Below are positions 16,229 through 25,275 of a stretch of DNA of 64,000 bases, piece after piece. Both the position numbers and the translations under genes were made by a program. Source of the DNA: Marinifilum_A sediminis (GTDB lineage: Bacteria; Bacteroidota; Bacteroidia; Bacteroidales; Marinifilaceae). Positions within the stretch are counted from its first letter, which is position 1. Every line of letters starts with the position of its first letter. The DNA lies in assembly GCA_947496465.1 (NCBI GenBank), contig CANMCX010000003.1, forward strand, positions 62,001 to 126,000, given 5' to 3'. The notes under the pieces were generated by a model, which saw only the letters and a program-made list of their open reading frames with translations, made no database searches and was not told the origin of the DNA.

Positions 16229-17617
16229 TTAATTTTCAGGAACTTTATTGAATTCGCAAACGACTCTGAATCCAACATCATTGCAATCGGAGTACCACCA
16301 AATGCTTTTAGGAATTTGAGGATCGGTGATTAACCAGGTTTCGTGCTTGGTGTAATCAACTTTTGTAAGCAATAAATCTGTAAGTTCACTTTTAAACGAA
16401 CCACCCATAATTATGTGCTCTGTTTTGTTATCTATTAAAATGGTATTCGAACAGAATTCTTTCACATTCCCAAGCATGTTTAGTAAACCAAATGGGTTAC
16501 TTTTAATATCCTTTGGTAAAGCTGTTTTACCTTTACTATTTGCACTCCAAACAACAAAATCATTTATCTTTTCACTAGGTTTTTTGATGAGGTTTTCCGG
16601 GAAGTTTTTAGTTTGATAATCTTCAAGTTGTCCACCAAAAAAGAAATCATCAGTTGAGTCACCATTACATGCATATATCCATTCTTCTTTTGTAGGAAGC
16701 CTGTATTTTTTTCCTGTTTTAGCCGATAACCATTTGCAATAGGTGTTGGCTGCATGCCAGGTCATAGTAATTGCTGGTCTTTTTTCCATTCCCCAGCCAT
16801 GAGAAGGATCTCCAAAAGGTGGAGTTGCTCCTGATATTGCATCTACTTCTGGTTTTAAATCATCAATTCTACCTTCTGATTCGGTTTCGGATAGAAAGAT
16901 CTTGTATTCATTCCATGATATTTCTGTTTTGCCAATAAAGAACGAATCAAATTTATTATTGGGTTGAATTGCTATCATCTCAAAAGAAACATCGGTACCA
17001 GGAATTTGCTCCTCAAAATTTGAAAAATCATCTACTTTTGTGGCATTTTTGAATATTTTGTTCTGCTTATCGACTTGTAAAAAAGAAGGATTGGCTTTGT
17101 GAGTATTATTGCTTCCGTGACCAACATCTAAGTGACAATTTATACAATCCAATTTATCCTGGTTGTGTTTGTAATGCAGATGTGCTTCATCACCTTCCTT
17201 TGATAAATGAAGAGGAAAGAGGTTCTCATGACAGTTGATACATGATTCGTTAAAAACATGCTTTTTTGCATGTGCGAGTTCTGATTTTTGATCCCAATTA
17301 ATTTGATTAAGATCTTTAAACCAATAAGAATACAAATCGCGAGATGCTGCATTTATTTTCTCAGACCAATAGTTATTCTCATGTTTTGGAGGTAAATGAC
17401 AATCGATACAATGAACAACAACTCCACTTTTATTATTGTGATGCGAAGCTTGCTTCCATGTGCTTTCTGAATGCGGATGAATATGGCAGGACATACAATA
17501 ATTATCAGTTGAAGTCACCCGATCAATGCCTTCTAAACTAGTGACAAATGCAATCGCAAAAAATAACACTGCGAGTATAAATACTAGAAATTTATTTCGT
17601 TGGAAGAATACTTTCAT
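16229..17617 (-). CDS. NapC/NirT-like tetraheme cytochrome fused to a SUMF1 domain
   Basis: 462 residues. One N-terminal membrane anchor (residues 9-28) is followed by four CxxCH haem sites at residues 41-45, 70-74, 126-130 and 158-162, as in NapC/NrfH-type quinol dehydrogenases. From about residue 205 to the end comes a SUMF1/formylglycine-generating-enzyme fold (GKTEISWNEY, RLPTKEEWIYAC, LNMLGNVKEFC, GGSF, DVGFRV). The cysteine pair of true formylglycine-generating enzymes after GGSF is missing, so that activity is unlikely. Its start codon shares a base with the HTCS stop (TAATG), implying translational coupling. The role is probably periplasmic electron transfer to the fused domain or a partner oxidoreductase (inference). 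Confidence 0.85.
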   Translation of the reverse strand: MKVFFQRNKFLVFILAVLFFAIAFVTSLEGIDRVTSTDNYCMSCHIHPHSESTWKQASHHNNKSGVVVHCIDCHLPPKHENNYWSEKINAASRDLYSYWFKDLNQINWDQKSELAHAKKHVFNESCINCHENLFPLHLSKEGDEAHLHYKHNQDKLDCINCHLDVGHGSNNTHKANPSFLQVDKQNKIFKNATKVDDFSNFEEQIPGTDVSFEMIAIQPNNKFDSFFIGKTEISWNEYKIFLSETESEGRIDDLKPEVDAISGATPPFGDPSHGWGMEKRPAITMTWHAANTYCKWLSAKTGKKYRLPTKEEWIYACNGDSTDDFFFGGQLEDYQTKNFPENLIKKPSEKINDFVVWSANSKGKTALPKDIKSNPFGLLNMLGNVKEFCSNTILIDNKTEHIIMGGSFKSELTDLLLTKVDYTKHETWLITDPQIPKSIWWYSDCNDVGFRVVCEFNKVPEN

Positions 17618-20600
17618 TAATTGATAGAATTGTCTTTGGAGATGATTTGTTTTTCCTGTTTGTATTGCTTAGGTGTCATTCCATACTCTTTTTTGAAACA
17701 TTTTGAGAAATATTTTGGATCGTTAAATCCTATTTGATAGGCAATTTCAGAAATGGAAAAATTGTGATTGATAAGTAATGATTCTGCTTTTTTTAATCGA
17801 AATGATCGCATAAAATCAACCAATGTTTTATCCGTAAGACTTTGGAATTTTCTGTAGATATTCGAATAACTCATGTTGAGCATATCGGCTAATTCTTCGA
17901 GTTTAAATTCCGGATCTTCAAAATTCTTCTCCATTTCAAGTATAACCGATTCAATAAATTTTTCATCGGGCGATTCAACTTGTATTTCTTTACTCTCAGT
18001 TAATATCTCGGTTCGATATTTTTCAATCATTTTATTTTGAGTATCCAGAATATTAAATACTTTAAGTTTTAGCTCTTTTACATTGAATGGCTTGTTGATG
18101 TATTCTATTGCACCATATTTAAGTCCTTCCAGTTTTGAGCTGGTTGCATTTTTGGTTGTTAATAAAATGAGAGGAATATGACGTGTAGTTTTTTGATCCT
18201 TAAGTTTTTTGCAAAGTGTTATGCCATCCATTATTGGCATCATTACATCGCTGAGTATTATATCTGGTGTAAATTCAGAAATAACTTCTAAGGCTTCATG
18301 ACCATTTTGAGCGGTTTTTACTTTGTATTCAGATTTGAAACTATCTTCCAGAAATAGGAGCATTTCGAAGTTATCTTCAACAATTAATAAATTTCTGTAT
18401 TCTTTATCATCTTTAAATATTGAAACTTCTTCATTGTTAATTTGAGGAAGTGTATAGGTTTTATCCTCTTTTTCTGGTTTTAATTCAGTATTTATTATTT
18501 CCTCAGAGCTAAAATGTTTCTTTCCTGTTCGTAGGGTTATTGTGAAAGTGGTGCCTTCAGTAATTTTTGAGTTAACAGCTATTTCACCTTTGTGCAGTTG
18601 AATTAACTCTTTTGTGAGAGCCAACCCAATTCCTGTACCACCAACAGCTTTACCATCTTTCGATTGATAAAAAAGATTGAAAATATTTTGCAATTCATCC
18701 TTAGGTATACCAATTCCTGTATCTGTAATTTTTAATTCTACTTTATTATCAGCATGTTTTGGTTCTATGCTTAATGTTATTTTTCCTTCTTTGGGAGTAA
18801 ATTTAAATGCATTGGCAAGTAAATTGTAAATGATATGCTCCAGTTTTTGCTGATCATACCATAGATTTAATTCGTTTAGTTTATTGTTTTCTACAATAAA
18901 ATCTACATTTTTAAATCGCGCTTGTTCTCTAAACGAAAGGGCTATTTTATTAATATCCGATATAATATTGTTTTCACTAGCATTGATTCGTAGTCTGCCC
19001 ATTTCCCGATTTCGAATGGTCATTAATTCCATAGCAATTCTAGACAAACGTTTTGCATTATTCTTAATTACATGAAGGCGTTGAGTAAGTAAAAGATTTC
19101 CTTCAGCCCGTTCAATCATGTTTTCAATAGGTGATAGTATTAAGGTAAGTGGCGTTTGAATTTCGTGTGACATTTTTGCAAAGAAATTCATTTTCATAGC
19201 ATAAAGCTCTTTATTTTTTTCATTTAGAAGTTCCTCTATTACCAATTTGTGCTTCAATCTTGCCCACATGATATAGTACCTAATGATAAAGAAACTTATT
19301 ATCAGAAAAAGAGTTGTATAAATTAAATATGCCCACCATCTTTTCCAAAAAGGTGGTATAATACTTATTTTTATTGATTTTGCTTTAATGTCCCAAAGAT
19401 CTCGCTTGGTTCCTGCTTTTACTTCAAAGGTGTAATCACCAAAAGGGATGTTGGTATAAGTTGCACTTCTTTTGTTTTCTGTGGTAATCCAGTTCTTATC
19501 GAATCCTTTTAATCGATATGCATAGTAATAATTGGGATCTACGTGATCGTTAATTACCGCAAACTGAAAAGAAAATGCTGTTTGATGATGATTTAATTTT
19601 AAATGTTTTAAATGTTCAACTCCAGATTTTAATTGAGTGGGAATTAAGTCGTTCGCATCTCGGTTTACGATTTGCAATTGGTTAATGTATAGATGTAAAT
19701 CTTTTTTGGAAGTTTTCATTTTATGGGGATTGAAATAATTCAAGCCACCAATACCTCCAAAGTAAAGTATTCCATTTTCATCGATAAATGAACTTCCTGA
19801 GAGGTAACTTCCTTTAATGGTTCCATTTTTCCAAGTGTAGAAGTAATCTTTTTTTGTTTGCAAATCCAGGTGAGATATTCCATTGCTTTTCGAAAGCCAA
19901 AGATTTGAAGAATCAATCGAAATTATAGCAACTGTTTTGTGTAATTGGCTATTTGTAAATTCTTTAATAGGAAGAACTTCTTTACGCTTAATATCAAATT
20001 TTAATAGTTTAGAATAAGAATTAACCAAATATAAATGACCAGCCTTATCCGAAGAACCATGAATTAAACTGCTTTCGTTATTGTTGTTAGATGTAGATAG
20101 TTTGTAAGTTGTAAATCGGGAATTTTGTAGTTTAGCAGCTTCATCGAATAAACAGATTCCTCCACCATACATTCCGATCCAAAATTGTCCCAATTCATCT
20201 TCCAAAAAGAATTCTGCTATTGTTCCTTGCAAATCTTGTTTGTTATATGGGAAAAAGGCTAATTGTACCTTATTGGCTGAATAAACAAATAAACCAATGT
20301 TACTTCCAACCCAAATTCTGTTTTTGTTGTCTACATATAAAGATCGGATATCTGATGCCCTTTGTCCAGATTGATTCACCGTTTGGATAGAATAGAAAGT
20401 ACTCTTTCTTTGATCGTAATAATTTAATCCATTTAAATAGGTACCGACCCAAAGATTACCAGTTTTATCTTCAGTAATAGCTTGTATATAGTTTCCAGAT
20501 AAACCTTTTGCAGATTTTGTTTTTGCTATAAATTGCTTTTTTTGAATACCATTTTTATCAATAAGAGTAAGTCCTTCTCCATCGGTTCCAATCCAAAGGT

Positions 20601-21714
20601 TTCCATTTTTTGCTTTTAGAACAGATAGGATTCTAGTAGGAGATCCGGAAATACTTCCACTGTGATAACCTACAGTATTGGATTCATGAGGAAGAATATT
20701 GATATTACCATAATTGGTGAAAATCCATATATCATGATTATTAGTTTCTCCAATACCAATTACCGATTTGCTTTGTAAGGATAATTGATTGGTCTTTGAA
20801 TGGTTAAAATGTTGAACCTGTTTGTTATCAGGATTTACCTTAAACAAACCACCTCCATCAGTGCCTAGCCAAATAAATCCTTTACTATCCTTAAATATTC
20901 TGATGATCATATTTGAAGGAACAAAATTGAGCCCTTCAGTTTGGTTGTGATATTGTTGGTAGGTTTCACTAATTGGATCATAGCAGAAAAAACCATACAA
21001 TTCAGTCCCTATCCATAATTTATCATTGTTATCGCATGTTAAGATGATGGTATTAAAAGGATTACTGAAAGGTCCTTTAAGTTCTTCTAAATCATTTGTT
21101 TTTGTGTTGATTTTAAAAATTCGTCCTTTATCTGTACTGAACCATACTGTGTTGTTTTTACATTCTGAAATTGAAGTGATTCCCTCATTAGAAGAATGAA
21201 TATTAAATACAACGTTTGTTGAATCAGTACGTGATTGCCTTTTTAATACTCCAAAATTACTTCCTAACCAGAGGTGTGATTTTCCTATATGTATGGATTT
21301 AATTTCTTGCTCTTCTTTTAATTTGTTAAAGCAAGAATATTGAGGGATAAATATTGAGTGGTGATTTTGTTTAGATATATTGCCTTTTTTCGAAACCGCC
21401 CAAATATGTCCCTTTTTATCTTTTGCTAGTTGTAGAAGAGAAGAGGGGTTAGCTTTTTTACCAAAAATACTATAGAAAGGAATCTCCTTGTAGTCATAAC
21501 CATCGAATCGTAATAAACCGGCATGTGATTCAAGCCATAAATAACCAAGAGAATCTTCAATTACATTGGTGGCATTGGTATGTTGACGGTTTATTTCGGC
21601 TTTTAAATGAATAAAATTCGTAGATTCATCGGCGAAGCAAAATACTGTCAAAAAACTAATTGCTATCAAAAGCACAGACTTTACAATGTTTCGACACCAT
21701 TTTTTCATATTCAA
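17617..21714 (-). CDS. Hybrid two-component system regulator (HTCS)
   Basis: One-chain sensor and regulator, 1365 residues, inner-membrane spanning. Order: signal peptide; two seven-bladed Reg_prop propellers (many W(I/V)GT repeats, about residues 40-690); Y_Y_Y domain (about 700-765); a membrane helix (about 780-800); HisKA with His850 (MSHEIQTPL); HATPase with GTGIGLAL; receiver with phospho-acceptor Asp1156 (LSDVMMPIMDG); AraC HTH at the C-terminus. HTCS proteins bind oligosaccharides in the periplasm and activate nearby susCD operons. Here the susC start lies divergently 516 bases away, so the GH109/GH2 locus is the expected target. Confidence 0.95.
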   Translation of the reverse strand: MNMKKWCRNIVKSVLLIAISFLTVFCFADESTNFIHLKAEINRQHTNATNVIEDSLGYLWLESHAGLLRFDGYDYKEIPFYSIFGKKANPSSLLQLAKDKKGHIWAVSKKGNISKQNHHSIFIPQYSCFNKLKEEQEIKSIHIGKSHLWLGSNFGVLKRQSRTDSTNVVFNIHSSNEGITSISECKNNTVWFSTDKGRIFKINTKTNDLEELKGPFSNPFNTIILTCDNNDKLWIGTELYGFFCYDPISETYQQYHNQTEGLNFVPSNMIIRIFKDSKGFIWLGTDGGGLFKVNPDNKQVQHFNHSKTNQLSLQSKSVIGIGETNNHDIWIFTNYGNINILPHESNTVGYHSGSISGSPTRILSVLKAKNGNLWIGTDGEGLTLIDKNGIQKKQFIAKTKSAKGLSGNYIQAITEDKTGNLWVGTYLNGLNYYDQRKSTFYSIQTVNQSGQRASDIRSLYVDNKNRIWVGSNIGLFVYSANKVQLAFFPYNKQDLQGTIAEFFLEDELGQFWIGMYGGGICLFDEAAKLQNSRFTTYKLSTSNNNNESSLIHGSSDKAGHLYLVNSYSKLLKFDIKRKEVLPIKEFTNSQLHKTVAIISIDSSNLWLSKSNGISHLDLQTKKDYFYTWKNGTIKGSYLSGSSFIDENGILYFGGIGGLNYFNPHKMKTSKKDLHLYINQLQIVNRDANDLIPTQLKSGVEHLKHLKLNHHQTAFSFQFAVINDHVDPNYYYAYRLKGFDKNWITTENKRSATYTNIPFGDYTFEVKAGTKRDLWDIKAKSIKISIIPPFWKRWWAYLIYTTLFLIISFFIIRYYIMWARLKHKLVIEELLNEKNKELYAMKMNFFAKMSHEIQTPLTLILSPIENMIERAEGNLLLTQRLHVIKNNAKRLSRIAMELMTIRNREMGRLRINASENNIISDINKIALSFREQARFKNVDFIVENNKLNELNLWYDQQKLEHIIYNLLANAFKFTPKEGKITLSIEPKHADNKVELKITDTGIGIPKDELQNIFNLFYQSKDGKAVGGTGIGLALTKELIQLHKGEIAVNSKITEGTTFTITLRTGKKHFSSEEIINTELKPEKEDKTYTLPQINNEEVSIFKDDKEYRNLLIVEDNFEMLLFLEDSFKSEYKVKTAQNGHEALEVISEFTPDIILSDVMMPIMDGITLCKKLKDQKTTRHIPLILLTTKNATSSKLEGLKYGAIEYINKPFNVKELKLKVFNILDTQNKMIEKYRTEILTESKEIQVESPDEKFIESVILEMEKNFEDPEFKLEELADMLNMSYSNIYRKFQSLTDKTLVDFMRSFRLKKAESLLINHNFSISEIAYQIGFNDPKYFSKCFKKEYGMTPKQYKQEKQIISKDNSIN

Positions 21715-22230
21715 TTTTTTATCAATCCAGAAGTATTTTCAAAAATACATATCGCAAGTAAGCCTGTCAAGCTATAATTCTCCTTTTTCAGCACATTAAT
21801 TGAAAAGCTCTACAATATAATTCTAAAGATTGACGACTACCTTTTAATTTCTGAGCTAATTTAAGGCTTGCAGAGAATATCCACTTATTTGCTTAAAAAT
21901 TACACTTAGTAGACATGTAAGAATAGTTTTAATAGTTATTAAATATGTGAATGATAGTTTTAAGTGCTAGATAATCAGCGGTTAGTGAGTTTTTGTTAGT
22001 CTTTTTGAATTGAAGAGAATTCATTCTTTTTACTTGTCTTAAAATAATCTCCCCTCCATAGCCGAAAATTTACACCTCCCTTTCATCTCTAATTTTCAAT
22101 TTTGACAGGATTCAAAAATTTCAATGAATTATGAGATCGTTTTTGATTTGCTATTAATTGATCGAAAGCAGTCTTGAAATCGGAAGTTTTGAATTTATTA
22201 ACCCGTTTTTAATAACTAATCTAAGTGAAA
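21715..22230. promoter_or_regulatory. Divergent regulatory region between HTCS and susC
   Basis: About 515 AT-rich bases between divergent genes. It must hold both promoters, but I find no clean TAnnTTTG with a -33 partner. Two CCTCC cores (22053-22057 and 22075-22079) are 22 bases apart, about two helical turns, as expected for direct-repeat AraC/HTCS half-sites. They are the best operator candidate. No gene is seen. Confidence 0.4.
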
Positions 22231-25200
22231 ATGCTAATGACACATGTGAAGAAATCGTGCAAAGGACTTAGGCATATTTTAAGTGCTGCACTCGTTCTTG
22301 TTCTATTTGCTGCAACTGCTGTAGCTCAAAATGGAGACAAAAGAACAATTACAGGAACTGTTACCGATGCCAAAACTGGTGAAACCATCATTGGGGCAAA
22401 CCTGTGGATTAAAGGAACAACCGTAGGAACCACAACAAATTTTGACGGTAATTACACTATCGAATCTGAAAATGAATCGGATGTTTTGGCTGTTTCTTTT
22501 ATTGGGTATCAAACTCAAGAGGTAATTATAGCTAAGCAAACAACAATCAATTTTAATTTAGAAGCTGATACCGAAAGTCTTGATGAGGTTGTTGTTGTTG
22601 CTTATGGAACTCAAAAGAAATCAAACCTTACAGGTTCGGTGGCTTCTGTAAAAGCTGACAAGTTGAAGGATGTTACTACTCCACGAGTTGAAAACCTATT
22701 ACAAGGTAAAGCATCCGGAGTTTATGTTTCTACAGCTAGTGGACAACCAGGAAGTAAGGCGAAAATTAGAATTCGTGGTAAAGGATCTTTAAGCTCGGAA
22801 GTTGACCCTCTATGGGTAGTTGATGGTGTAGTTGGAGCTGATGGTTCTTCTATCAGTCCAAATGAGATTGAGAATATCTCAATTTTAAAAGATGCATCTG
22901 CGACTGCATTGTATGGATCTCGTGGAGCAAATGGTGTAATCATCGTTACAACAAAAACTGCAAAAAAAGGGAGAGAAGTTCTTTCTGTAAATGCTAATTA
23001 TGGTGTGAATATACTGTCTTTAGGGAATTTTGAAGTCATGAATTCTCAAGAGTTGTATGATTATCACAAATCATGGAATGGTAAGCCGTGGTTTACGGAA
23101 AAATTGTTGGAAACTGATACGGACTGGTTTGATTTAGGAACACAAACGGGTACTGTACAAAATTACAACATGTCTTATTCGGGAACATCAGGAAAGGTAA
23201 GCACTTTTATTATGGGTGATTATTATAACGAAACTGGTTCTGTAAAAGGATATGAGTATGACAAATACACCATGCGTGTGAATTTGGATTACAAAGTGAA
23301 TGATAAACTGACATTAAAAACAAAATTGTCAGGCTTCGTGAAAAAAACAGATGACCAACAACACTCTGTTTATGCAATGTATCACTACTTGCCTTGGGAT
23401 AGTCCAAAGAATTTGGATGGTTCAGTAAGAAAAGGTGATGAAGGAACAGCTAGTTTGGAAAATAGTACTGAAGGAGATTACTGGATCGGTCGTGATGGAT
23501 CAAATTATATGTATAATCTGCAGTGGAATTGGTCTAGATCTAGACAGATTGGAGGGGATGTAAATATGGGATTTGACTATAAAATTACTCCTTTCTTGAC
23601 TTTTGTATCTACCAATAATTATAATTATAAGCATTATTTTGGCGAACATTATACAGATGCCAGATCTACAGCAGGAGAGTCTGATAAAGGTTCGCTGGAA
23701 AATGATAATAGATCTTACACTAAGAGGTTTACGAATCAAATGTTGAAGTTTAATAAGGCGTTTGGTGACGATCACAATTTGACAGCTTTGGTTGGTTATG
23801 AGTTTACTGACTATGTTTACGAACGTTCAGATGCTGTTGGGAAAGGAATACCACAAGCAACTGAAGTGCTTGGCGTTGCAGCAGAACCTAAATCTGTAGA
23901 TGGTACCAAGCAAGAGTGGGCTATGGAATCTTATCTTTTTAATACCAATTACATTTTTAAGAACAGATATATGGCTCAATTCTCATTCCGTAGAGATGGT
24001 TCTTCAAGGTTTGGCGAAAACAAGCGCTTTGGTAATTTCTTTACTGTAAGTGCTGGTTGGTCAGTTCATGAGGAAGATTTTATGCAGAATATTGAATGGT
24101 TAAACACTTTGAAAGTGAGAACTAGTTATGGTTCTGTGGGAAATATGCCGACGGCTTACTATGGCTCATATGGTTTGTATGCAATTGATCGACACTATGT
24201 AGGTACACCTGCAGCTTTCCCGCAGCAATTGGTTAATAATAATTTGACTTGGGAGAAGTCATATATGAGTAATTTTGCAATTGATGCTCGCTTATTTAAT
24301 CGATTGAATTTGAGTGTTGATATTTATGATAAGAATACTTCAGATTTATTGTACTACGTAAGATTGGCTTCGATTACAGGAGTAGAAAATCAATGGCAAA
24401 ATGTTGGTAAATTAAACAACAGAGGTGTAGAAATCACTTTGAATACTGATATTGTTAGAGGTGATGATTTCAATTGGGATTTAGATTTTAATATCGGATT
24501 CAATAAGAATGAAATTAAAGAAATGTATAATGGACAATCTCAGATAACCGGGAAGAAAAATTATACTGAAGGTCATGATATGAATGAGTGGTTCATGAGA
24601 GAATGGGCTGGTGTAGATCAAGCAACCGGTGCTCCAATGTGGTACATTCATAACGAAGATGGAACAAAAGAGACTACAACGGATTATGCCAGCGCAACTC
24701 GTGAGTTGTTAGACAAATCTTCAGCTCCTGATTTCTTTGGTGGATTCTCAACTTCTTTAAGTTATAAGAATGTAAATCTTTCTGCAAATTTCGGATATGC
24801 ATACGGTAACTATATCTACCATAGCGCTCGTGAAACTTTTGATAGCGATGGAGGTTACCCTACTTTCAATAACATGAAAATGTATGATGGTTGGAGTCGT
24901 TGGGAAAAGCCTGGGGATAAAGCAACTCATCCAAAAGCGATTGAAGGTGGAAATAACCAAGCATACAAGCCTTCTTCAAGATATTTGGAAGATGGATCAT
25001 ATTTGAAACTACGTAATGTAACTCTTAGCTATAATTTGCCAGAATCTGTATTGACAAAGATGAAATTAAAGTCAGTGAAATTCTTTGTAACAGGTGAGAA
25101 CCTTTGGACCTTGACAGATTTTTCAGGAACGGATCCTGAAGTTGCTGTTATTGGAGATACAAATGACTATGCAAGTAGATATTATTCTGAAGGAACAGCA

Positions 25201-25257
25201 GGAGCATTGTATCCAATGTCTCGTAAATTCTTGTTTGGAGTTAACATTCAGTTTTAA
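22231..25257 (+). CDS. SusC/RagA family TonB-linked outer-membrane protein
   Basis: TonB-dependent oligosaccharide importer, about 1008 residues. A signal peptide ends at AVAQ. A carboxypeptidase-D-like regulatory domain (about residues 35-110) follows, then the SusC box LDEVVVVAYGTQKK and the plug (VDGVVG...NPNEIENI-type segment with ILKDASATALYGSRGANGV). The C-terminal barrel ends in aromatic Phe. There is no STN domain, consistent with HTCS rather than FecR control. The first ATG is at 22231; a GTG at 22225 and an ATG at 22237 are alternatives. susD follows by 18 bases. Confidence 0.96.
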   Translation: MLMTHVKKSCKGLRHILSAALVLVLFAATAVAQNGDKRTITGTVTDAKTGETIIGANLWIKGTTVGTTTNFDGNYTIESENESDVLAVSFIGYQTQEVIIAKQTTINFNLEADTESLDEVVVVAYGTQKKSNLTGSVASVKADKLKDVTTPRVENLLQGKASGVYVSTASGQPGSKAKIRIRGKGSLSSEVDPLWVVDGVVGADGSSISPNEIENISILKDASATALYGSRGANGVIIVTTKTAKKGREVLSVNANYGVNILSLGNFEVMNSQELYDYHKSWNGKPWFTEKLLETDTDWFDLGTQTGTVQNYNMSYSGTSGKVSTFIMGDYYNETGSVKGYEYDKYTMRVNLDYKVNDKLTLKTKLSGFVKKTDDQQHSVYAMYHYLPWDSPKNLDGSVRKGDEGTASLENSTEGDYWIGRDGSNYMYNLQWNWSRSRQIGGDVNMGFDYKITPFLTFVSTNNYNYKHYFGEHYTDARSTAGESDKGSLENDNRSYTKRFTNQMLKFNKAFGDDHNLTALVGYEFTDYVYERSDAVGKGIPQATEVLGVAAEPKSVDGTKQEWAMESYLFNTNYIFKNRYMAQFSFRRDGSSRFGENKRFGNFFTVSAGWSVHEEDFMQNIEWLNTLKVRTSYGSVGNMPTAYYGSYGLYAIDRHYVGTPAAFPQQLVNNNLTWEKSYMSNFAIDARLFNRLNLSVDIYDKNTSDLLYYVRLASITGVENQWQNVGKLNNRGVEITLNTDIVRGDDFNWDLDFNIGFNKNEIKEMYNGQSQITGKKNYTEGHDMNEWFMREWAGVDQATGAPMWYIHNEDGTKETTTDYASATRELLDKSSAPDFFGGFSTSLSYKNVNLSANFGYAYGNYIYHSARETFDSDGGYPTFNNMKMYDGWSRWEKPGDKATHPKAIEGGNNQAYKPSSRYLEDGSYLKLRNVTLSYNLPESVLTKMKLKSVKFFVTGENLWTLTDFSGTDPEVAVIGDTNDYASRYYSEGTAGALYPMSRKFLFGVNIQF

Positions 25258-25275
25258 TCAATAAAGGGAAAAATA

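Noticed and set aside
16229..17617. A true formylglycine-generating enzyme activating sulfatases
   Set aside because: The catalytic cysteine pair is absent and there is no sulfatase gene in the window.
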